From Spiroplasma syrphidicola EA-1 (GTDB taxonomy: Bacteria; Bacillota_I; Bacilli_A; Mycoplasmatales; Mycoplasmataceae), in NCBI RefSeq assembly GCF_000400955.1, contig NC_021284.1, positions 1,043,345-1,107,344 of the forward strand: a stretch of 64,000 nucleotides of DNA. The letters run 5' to 3'. How positions within the stretch are numbered: the stretch's first letter is position 1; the number at the start of each line of letters is the position of its first letter. This document shows, in pieces, positions 57,244 to 64,000 of this stretch. The translations under genes were made by a program, and so were the position numbers. Below the pieces are notes generated by a model. That model had not been told where the DNA came from, did not search any database, and was given only the letters and a program-made list of their open reading frames with translations.

Positions 57244-58179
57244 ATGTTTGAACAACTTTTAAAAATTTTAAAAGAGCATGATAATTTTATTATTTTGCGC
57301 CATATTGAACCCGATTGTGATGCATTAGGAAGTCAATTAGGGCTTAAAGCACTATTAAATGATAATTTCCCAACTAAAAAAGTTTTAGTTGGGGGAAAAT
57401 TACCAACAGAACTATCTTTTATTGGTCAAATGGATCAATTACAAGAAAAAGATTTTAAAGATGCCGTTGTTTTAATTACTGATACGGCAACAACAGGACG
57501 GATTGATTTGGAAAATGAAAAATGGTTAACAACAGCAAAATTGGTTGTTAAAATTGATCATCATCCTAATCTTGACCAATATGGTGATGTAATGGTTGTT
57601 GATGCTAGTTATCCAGCAACATGTGAATTACTAACAGATTTTATTACAACAACAAATTTAAAATTATCACCAACAGCTGCCCACTTATTATTTTTAGGAT
57701 TGGTAACTGATACTGAACGATTTTTATACCGCTCAGTATCAGAACGAACATTTGCAATGGCCTATCATTTAACTAAAGCAAAATTTGATTTATCTGCTGC
57801 TTATGATGAAATTTATGCCATTAATCCTAACTTAGCTCGACTAAAAGGTTATATTCTATCTAATTTCACCTTAACACCAGAAGGGTTAGCTTATATTAAG
57901 ATTACTAAAGAGTTACTTAAAGAGTTTAAAGCCCAAAATCCGCATCAAATTGCCTTATGAGTTAATATTCTTGGTGATATTAAAGGAGCCAAAATATGAA
58001 TGATGTTTGTTGAAAGTAAGGACTATATCCGGATTGAATTTCGTTCACGTTATTTTGCTGTTAATAAAATTGCCAGCAAATTTAATGGTGGAGGCCACCA
58101 AGTTGCGGCTGGCGCAAAAGTCTATGATTGAGCTAGCGTTGAGCTAGTAATTCAAGAAGCAACAACATTATTAAAATAA
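57244..58179 (+). CDS. DHH-family phosphoesterase, NrnA-like
   Basis: 311 residues. DHH domain motifs: RHIEPDCDALGSQLGL, VLITDTATTGRI and KIDHHPNLD; the C-terminal DHHA1 part ends with FNGGGHQVAAGA. This is the layout of NrnA/oligoribonuclease and pAp-phosphatase enzymes that degrade short RNAs and 3'-phosphoadenosine 5'-phosphate. TGA is Trp twice near the C-terminus. SD AAGGAG just before the ATG, 10 bases after phnE, so it may be co-transcribed with it. Confidence 0.85.
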
Positions 58180-58211
58180 AAAAAGTTCTTCAGTAAGAAG
58201 AGCTTTTTTTA
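58177..58211. terminator. Terminator between nrnA-like gene and tatD
   Basis: AAAAAGTTCTTC / GAAGAGCTTTTTTT with an AGTAA loop; the T-run overlaps the tatD stop, so it can act in both directions. Confidence 0.75.
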
Positions 58212-58982
58212 TTCCTTAATATTAAAAACTTTTAAAGCATTTTTTGTTGTAATACGAATCATTTCACTAACCGGAATATCTTTTATTTTAGCAATTTGAG
58301 CAACTGTATAAGCAATATATTTCGGATAGTTTTTTTGTCCCCGGTATGGATCAGGAGTTAAATATGGTGCATCAGTTTCCACTAAAATTTTATCCAGTGG
58401 AACCATTTTTGCAACTTCTCGCAATTGATTAGCATTTTTAAAAGTAACTGTCCCAGAGAAAGATATATAAAATCCTAAATCTAAAAACTTTTTAGCAGTC
58501 TCAACATCACCAGAATAACAATGCATTAAACCTTTTGTAATTTTTTCGGTTTTTAAAATATGTAAGCATTCTTCATATGCATCACGACAATGAATTGCAA
58601 CAGGTAAATCATGTTTTTTAGCAAGATGTAACTGCTTAATAAATCACTCTTTTTGTAAATCATGACTAACATGCTTATGGTAATAATCTAACCCAATTTC
58701 ACCAACAGCAATAACTTTACTATTATTTAATAATTTATCTAAATCCTTTAAATCTTCTGCCCCATAACGAGCAACATCTGTTGGATGAATTCCGATTGTT
58801 GCATAAACAAAATCAAATTCATTTGCTGCTTGAATTGCTTTTTTACTTGATTCGATATCATAACCAACATTGTTAAATCATTTTACCCCACTAAATTTGG
58901 CATCTTCCAAAATTAATGCTGTTTCTTCATCTTTATATTCCTCTGACATTAAATGACAGTGTGTGTCAAATATCCCTTGCAT
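58209..58982 (-). CDS. tatD: TatD-family metal-dependent DNase
   Basis: 257 residues with the TatD amidohydrolase motifs: FDTHCHL, ATIGIHPTDV, AVGEIGLDYYHK, AIHCRDA, LMHCYSGD and VETDAPYLTP. TGA is Trp once or more. Predicted TIM-barrel nuclease/proofreading enzyme, cytosolic. Starts 8 bases after the mnmE stop on the same strand. In many Firmicutes tatD is next to rnmV-ksgA, but here they are separate (14 kb apart). Confidence 0.93.
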
Positions 58983-58990
58983 CTTTTCCC

Positions 58991-60346
58991 CTACTTTCCT
59001 AGACAATACTTACTAAACATTGTATTTAGTAAATTGTCATCGTAATTCTCTCCAATTAAATCTCCTAGTAAATATCATGCACTATGTAAATCCACATTAA
59101 CAATATCAACTGGATAGTTATTAACAATATTATTATAAGCATTTTTAATAAAGTTTTCTACTTTCTCTAACAAAGAAATTTGATTTAAATTTGCTAAAAC
59201 CAAACTGTCATCTTTTGTTAATTCTTCAAAATGATAACTTTCCATAATTTGATTAACTAATGTTTCAATGTTATTATTAATCGTTGAAATTAAGGCAATT
59301 CGTTCATTTTTAAAGTTTTCTAGAACCAATTTTGTTGGATCAATTAAATCAATCTTATTGAAGACAATAATCCGCTGTTTATCTGCTGTTAGTGTCAACA
59401 ATTCTTTTGTGTCTAAAGATAGCTCTCGACTACTATCAATTACAATTAAAACTAAATCCGCACGACTAATTTCATTTTTTGCTTTACTAATTCCAATTTT
59501 TTCAATTTCATTGACAGTCTCACGAATTCCAGCTGTATCAATAATATTCAATGTCAGCGGTCCTAAATTAATTTTTCCTTCAACAATATCACGCGTTGTT
59601 CCCGCTTCATTTGAAACAATTGCTTTTTCTTCTTGCATTAAAGCATTTAATAACGATGATTTCCCAACATTTGGTTCTCCTAATATTAAAACATTAATTC
59701 CATCGTTAATAATTTTCCCAATTTTACTTAACTTAATAATTCGCGTAATTTCTGCTTTTAATGATACTAATTTTTCGGTTAATTCTTCGGCACTGACATC
59801 CCCAACACCATCATATTCTGGATAGTCAATATTAACTTCAATATTTGCAATGATATCTAATAATTGATCGCGATATTTTTTAATTAAATGTAAATTACTA
59901 TTTTGCAAGTTATTCATTGCAAATTTTAAGCTAGTTTCATTTGTAGCATTAACTAAATCATTAATTGCTTCCGCTTGGATTAAATTAATTTTATTGTTTA
60001 AAAAAGCCCGCTGAGAAAATTCTCCTGGATTAGCAAAACGGGCCCCTTTTTTAATTAATAAACTAATAATTTGGGTTGTTACTAAAACACCCCCATGGCA
60101 GTTAATTTCAATTACATCTTCACCAGTAAAAGAATGTGGAGCAACAAAAGACATTATTAAAACTTGATCAATTACTTTACTATCATCTTTAATGTAACCA
60201 AATGTAATTTGATTTTGTTTTTTTTCCACTTGTTTTGAAAAAACCTTATTTATAAGCTGATAAGCATCTGGTCCTGATAAGCGGATAATAGCAACTGCTT
60301 GCTTCACTAAGGCCGTTGCTGGGGCTACTATAGTATCATTAATCAT
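58991..60346 (-). CDS. mnmE: tRNA modification GTPase MnmE
   Basis: With MnmG, modifies the wobble uridine of some tRNAs. 451 residues: N-terminal folate-binding domain (TIVAPATAL, FTGEDVIEINCHGG), GTPase motifs GEPNVGKSSLLNAL, DTAGIRET and FNKIDL, and a C-terminal CLGK that carries the essential Cys. TGA near 59075 is Trp. The start is an ATG; a terminator separates it from yidC upstream. Confidence 0.95.
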
Positions 60347-60407
60347 TTTCTGTCTCGCTTTCCCTTTATTTTCCTTATTATATCAAATATTAGTATGATT
60401 ATAACAA

Positions 60408-60441
60408 AAAGCGTTTTAGAAATTTATTTCTAAAACGCTTT
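60408..60441 (-). terminator. Terminator after yidC
   Basis: Perfect 16-bp arms (AAAGCGTTTTAGAAAT / ATTTCTAAAACGCTTT) with a 2-base loop; T-run on the minus strand. It ends the rpmH-rnpA-yidC group. Confidence 0.85.
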
Positions 60442-60445
60442 AAAT

Positions 60446-61717
60446 TTATTTATTATCTTTTTTCTTTTTCTTATCTTGTCCTAAAGAGAACTTCGTTTTC
60501 TTTTTAACTGGCTGATAAGTTGCTTTATTAACTTTTTTAACTTGTTTTGTCTTTGTTACATTAGTTGGAATAATAATTCCATCTGGTGTTTGTAATTTAG
60601 TTTTTCTACTAAACATTTGTTTAAACTTCGAAGTTGTTGAACCATCGCGTTTTTTTGTTTTACGATGAATACGGATAAAGTGAAAGGCTAATGTTTGGAG
60701 AATTTGAATAAAGGCTGAGAAAATCCAGTAAATTGTTACCCCTGCCGCAATTGTAATTGTAACAACAAAGAAGACTATAATCATTACCCCTTGCATAATA
60801 AACTGACGTTTACGAGCTTTTTTCTGTTCTTTTGAAATTACCTTTGTTTTCCGTAAATTTAGAATTGTTGGTAGAATCATTGACACAATTTGAATTGGTA
60901 AATAAACAAGCAATAATAATAGATAAATAAAGTTTCCACTTTGAATCATATCTCATGGCTTTTCAATTAATGAGATTTGACCAATTGATGCAATTTTTAA
61001 ATCACGAGTTGCTTTAACAACGGTAAACATCGCAATTAAGAATGGAATTGATAAGAATGAAGCTCCAATTGTTGATAATGGGGAAACCCCTTCCTTCCGA
61101 TAGAGCTGCATCATTTCCATTTGCTGCTTTTGCTTTGCCGCGGGATCATTTGAGTTTTTATATTTCGCTTGAATCTCGGCTTGTTTAATTTGCATTAACT
61201 GCATTTTATCCTGATTTTTCTGTGCTTTTCAACTGAACATCAAAGTAATTAAACGAACTAGCAATGATGTTAAAAAGATGGCTCCAATAATTCCGGCTCC
61301 ATTTGATAAACCACCAAACCCATTAATTAAGTTAACCATTAATCAGGCAATTGGGAAAACGAAGAAACCATAGAACGGTGAAGCTGTTTTTGTAAATGCT
61401 TCTGCTCATGTTCTAATTCCTAAGTAACCATATTCATATAATTGACCATTAACAACATGGAAGAAGTGCTCTTTCCCAATATTAGCCCCCAAACCAACTA
61501 AGATTTCAAAGAAAACCCCTGGTTTATAAACATTTTGGCCTGTTGCATCCATAATAGTTCAATAATTATATTTTGGAACCATCATCATTCCACAACCTCA
61601 TAGCATTGAAATTAGTAAAAAAAGATATAAAACAATTTTAGTTCATTTTCATGCTAATGAATATCATGGTTTTCGAACTCTTTTGCCATCTGTAAATATA
61701 TAATCACGATAGTTCAT
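60446..61717 (-). CDS. yidC: Membrane protein insertase YidC
   Basis: 423 residues with TGA as Trp. An N-terminal signal-anchor helix (TKIVLYLFLLISMLWG), then the YidC core with MMQLYRKEGVSPLSTIGASFLSIPFLIAMFTVV (region about 207-240), two or three further helices and a Lys-rich tail (KKKKKDNK). Inserts membrane proteins, alone or with SecYEG. SD AAAGGAG before ATG. Downstream of rnpA as usual. Confidence 0.93.
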
Positions 61718-61742
61718 ATGTTTGCTCCTTTTCTACTAAATA

Positions 61743-62063
61743 CTATTTTTTAAGATTCTTTAATAAAACTTCTTTATTTATAAAGTAGCTATTTTTAAAA
61801 TAATTCTTTTTAACAATAATAATATAATCATAACCTTGAATATTTAAATTCGGATCAATCGTAATCATACTACGAATTTGCCGTCTAACTTTATTTCTAA
61901 GCACAGCATTCCCTAGTTTTTTTCCAACTGAAATTCCGAAACGAGGATAATTTAAATTATTTTTACGAAAATAAATATAATAAGGATCGGTTTTGATAAA
62001 AACACGTAGCCCAATAATTTCCTGAAACTCATGGTTTTTTTTAACTATATATTTTTTTTTCAC
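61743..62063 (-). CDS. rnpA: Ribonuclease P protein component
   Basis: Protein cofactor of RNase P, which trims tRNA 5' leaders. 106 residues; family motifs RFGISVGKKLGNAVLRNKVRRQIR. The GTG at 62061-62063 is taken as start; no good SD is seen. Lies between rpmH and yidC. Confidence 0.93.
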   Translation of the reverse strand: MKKKYIVKKNHEFQEIIGLRVFIKTDPYYIYFRKNNLNYPRFGISVGKKLGNAVLRNKVRRQIRSMITIDPNLNIQGYDYIIIVKKNYFKNSYFINKEVLLKNLKK

Positions 62064-62102
62064 ATTACACTATGAAATAAAAAAACAAAATATTACCAAA
62101 CA

Positions 62103-62237
62103 TTAAGCTGATAATACTTTTCTTCCTTTTAATCTTCTTCTACTTAATAACTTTCGTCCTGTTGCAGATTGCATTCTTGCTCTAAAACCATGAGTTCTCT
62201 TATGCTTGATTTTACTTGGTTGCCATGTTCTTTTCAT
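62103..62237 (-). CDS. rpmH: 50S ribosomal protein L34
   Basis: 44 residues ([20 protein letters not shown], ending RKVLSA), extremely conserved basic protein. One Trp codon is the standard TGG. AGGAGG SD upstream. First gene of the rpmH-rnpA-yidC cluster. Confidence 0.96.
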   Translation of the reverse strand: MKRTWQPSKIKHKRTHGFRARMQSATGRKLLSRRRLKGRKVLSA

Positions 62238-62278
62238 TCTCAACACCTCCTTATTTACATAACTAAGACATCATATAA

Positions 62279-62307
62279 ATAATATCGGAAATGCGAAAAA
62301 ATATCAA
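62279..62307 (-). promoter_or_regulatory. Promoter of rpmH-rnpA-yidC
   Basis: Minus-strand TTGATA (62302-62307) and TATTAT (62279-62284) separated by 17 bases, about 40 bases before the rpmH start. Confidence 0.65.
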
Positions 62308-62341
62308 TTAAAAGATACGATTTTATTAAATTTTTTTCCTG

Positions 62342-63787
62342 TTATTTTGTGTAATTTGGCGGTGATTTTGTAATCACAACATCATGGGGATGTGATTCTT
62401 TTAGGCCATTAGCTGAAATTTCAACAAATTCGGCTGTTTCTTGTAAAACTTCAATTGTTTTAGCTCCACAATAACCAAAACCACTACGGACACCACCAAC
62501 AAATTGGAAAATAATGTCACTAACTTTCCCTTTTAATAAGACTAAACCTTCAACCCCTTCGGCAACTAATTTTTTCTTACTATCTTGGAAATAACGATCA
62601 GCACTCCCTTTTTTCATAGCTGTTAATGAACCCATTCCCATATATGACTTGTATTTTCGGCCATCAAGAATTACTTCTTCTCCTGGTGCTTCTAAAGTTG
62701 AGGCAAAAATTGATCCCATCATAACAGCATTTGCTCCTGCTGCTAACGCTTTAACAACATCACCAGAGTATTTAATTCCTCCATCGGCAATAACTGGAAT
62801 ACCATGTTCTTTTGCTAATTGATAGACATCATTAATTGCTGTAATTTGTGGCACTCCAACTCCGGCTACAACTCTTGTTGTACAGATACTTCCTGGGCCA
62901 ACTCCAACTTTTAAACCACTAACACCAGCGGTAATTAAATCTTTTGCCGCTTGGGCAGTGACAATATTACCAGCAATAATATCCAAGTTTGGAAATTGCT
63001 CACGAATTTTTTTGACCATCATTAAAATTCCTTCACTGTGACCATGTGCTGAATCAACAACAATTAAATCAACATTTTTATCAACCAATGCTTTAACACG
63101 ATCAATTGTATCATTTCCAACCCCAACAGCTGCTCCTACTCGTAACTGACCTTTTGCATCTTTACAAGCATTAGGATATTCTTCGCGATTATTAATATCT
63201 TTAATTGTAATTAAGCCTGTTAAAATATTTTCGTTATTAATAATTGGTAGCTTTTCAATACGATTTTGTAATAAAATACTTTTAGCTTTTTCCATTGAAA
63301 TATCTTCAGAGGTTGTAATTAAATTTTTTGATGTCATAAACTTGCTTACAGGTTCACGATAATCCTCACATGTCTTAATATCGCGGTTAGTAATAATCCC
63401 TAATAATTTTTTATTTTCATCAACAACTGGTAAACCAGAAATTTTATATTGCATCATAATATCTGCGGCAGCTTGAACTGACATTGTTGGTAACAAGGTA
63501 ATTGGATTAATAATAAAACCTGATTCATTTCGTTTTACTAATTCAACTTCTTTTGCTTGTTGTTCAATTGTTAAATTTTTATGAATAATGCCAATTCCAC
63601 CCTCACGAGCAACAGCAATCGCCATTTTTGACTCTGTTACAGTATCCATTGCAGCCGATAAAAATGGAATATTTAATTCAATATTTTTAGTGATCTTTGT
63701 TTTTAAATCAATTTGATGAGGTAAAATTGTTGACTTTTGGGGTACTAATAATAAATCATCAAATGTATATGCTTTTTTAATACGCAT
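62342..63787 (-). CDS. guaB: Inosine-5'-monophosphate dehydrogenase
   Basis: Oxidises IMP to XMP, the first committed step to GMP. 481 residues from [17 protein letters not shown]; an upstream Met at 63817 has no SD, whereas GGAG lies before 63787. Two CBS domains (about 95-205) interrupt the barrel. Active-site loop [18 protein letters not shown] with the catalytic Cys, and [11 protein letters not shown]. Normal length. Its leader holds a purine-type riboswitch (63849-63907). Confidence 0.96.
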   Translation of the reverse strand: MRIKKAYTFDDLLLVPQKSTILPHQIDLKTKITKNIELNIPFLSAAMDTVTESKMAIAVAREGGIGIIHKNLTIEQQAKEVELVKRNESGFIINPITLLPTMSVQAAADIMMQYKISGLPVVDENKKLLGIITNRDIKTCEDYREPVSKFMTSKNLITTSEDISMEKAKSILLQNRIEKLPIINNENILTGLITIKDINNREEYPNACKDAKGQLRVGAAVGVGNDTIDRVKALVDKNVDLIVVDSAHGHSEGILMMVKKIREQFPNLDIIAGNIVTAQAAKDLITAGVSGLKVGVGPGSICTTRVVAGVGVPQITAINDVYQLAKEHGIPVIADGGIKYSGDVVKALAAGANAVMMGSIFASTLEAPGEEVILDGRKYKSYMGMGSLTAMKKGSADRYFQDSKKKLVAEGVEGLVLLKGKVSDIIFQFVGGVRSGFGYCGAKTIEVLQETAEFVEISANGLKESHPHDVVITKSPPNYTK

Positions 63788-63848
63788 AATCTTTCTCCTT
63801 TCAAAATTACATCGCAAATATAAAGAAGAAATCCTCAGTTTTCAGAAG
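63788..63848 (-). promoter_or_regulatory. guaB expression platform with SD-sequestering helix
   Basis: TTTCTTCTTT in the leader is complementary to AAAGGAGAAA, the SD region just before the ATG: 10 contiguous pairs, one a U-G wobble. This would hide the ribosome site, suggesting translational control by the preceding aptamer. Confidence 0.5.
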
Positions 63849-63907
63849 CCTATAGTGATTTTTTGCCAATCGTAGAGACACTAGAGCACATTTCTAGTTT
63901 ATATAGG
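63849..63907 (-). ncRNA. Purine-type riboswitch aptamer upstream of guaB (candidate)
   Basis: A 59-nt three-way-junction candidate. P1: CCTATA with TATAGG. P2: CTAGA with TCTAG around a 7-nt loop AATGTGC. Junction: GTCTCTAC, close to the purine-class TTTCTAC. P3: GATT with AATC around a 7-nt loop GGCAAAA. The last junction reads ACTA, with a C at the position that selects guanine-type ligands. L2/L3 differ from the classic GATATGG/CCGTAAA loops. The location before guaB fits guanine or deoxyguanosine control. Confidence 0.65.
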
Positions 63908-63926
63908 AACCATATAAATTTAAATT

Positions 63927-63932
63927 ATTATA
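63927..63932 (-). promoter_or_regulatory. Probable -10 of guaB
   Basis: Minus-strand TATAAT about 20 bases upstream of the riboswitch start; the expected -35 position is poor. Confidence 0.45.
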
Positions 63933-64000
63933 TCGTAAAATATCCTAATAATAAACCTTCTTTTGTAATTATTTGTTTTCCACAATTAAAAAATAGTTTT

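Noticed and set aside
59268..59825. 185-residue plus-strand frame
   Set aside because: Antisense to the GTPase domain of mnmE, no SD, low-complexity composition.
63975..63985. DnaA box-like TTTTCCACA at the window end
   Set aside because: Only one copy with a mismatch; the same string occurs near 45257 in an unrelated place.

Overview
The window reads as a chromosomal segment of a helical, wall-less mollicute, most probably a Spiroplasma. The DNA is very AT-rich. Nearly every long gene is readable only if TGA encodes tryptophan. There are many lipoproteins with MKK..C signal peptides, and four mreB paralogues lie together (45.4-52.3 kb), which is a Spiroplasma hallmark. No tRNA, rRNA, insertion sequence, prophage or CRISPR array was seen. 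A tmRNA gene is present.

Layout. 1-4.3 kb (minus): truncated SF1 helicase with a coiled-coil insertion, then rpsI and rplM. 4.5-9.7 kb: AlkP-like lipoprotein, glyA with a FolT-like transporter, ung, an IMPACT-family gene, trmB. 9.7-11.7 kb: a membrane protein with apparently dead GGDEF and EAL domains. 11.9-12.3 kb: ssrA. 12.4-24.4 kb (minus): an envelope block with a large lipoprotein, an SGNH-esterase lipoprotein, a two-helix membrane protein, a 1449-residue FtsX-type permease, a 769-residue lipoprotein and a multi-spanning protein. 24.6-25.7 kb: rplJ-rplL with leader and promoter. 25.8-32 kb: an accessory stretch with an orphan, an ABC exporter pair, a secreted protein, a thioredoxin-like/TM/propeller protein and a TDT-type transporter. 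32-38.3 kb: a second giant permease and a P-type ATPase. 38.4-45.3 kb (minus): fba, mutM, polA, ispE, ksgA, rnmV. 45.4-52.3 kb (plus): mreB2, mreB3, a lipoprotein, a reductase/Ada-AraC pair, mreB4, mreB5. 52.4-57.2 kb (plus): a phnDCE-type importer with a possible attenuator leader and a doubled permease. 57.2-64 kb: nrnA-like gene, tatD, mnmE, yidC, rnpA, rpmH, guaB.

Functional threads: translation and RNA processing (L10, L12, L13, S9, L34, KsgA, RNase M5, RNase P protein, MnmE, TrmB, tmRNA); DNA repair (Ung, MutM, PolA, Ada-like regulator); the MreB cytoskeleton; and a large lipoprotein/permease envelope repertoire.

The signals most worth following are a compact purine-type riboswitch before guaB with a 10-bp SD-sequestering helix, the degenerate GGDEF-EAL membrane protein, a candidate small RNA/operator hairpin between fba and mutM, the Ada-type regulator inside the mreB cluster, the thioredoxin-like/TM/propeller protein, and the leader ORF plus terminator before the phn-type operon. 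All calls come from reading the sequence; no database search was run.
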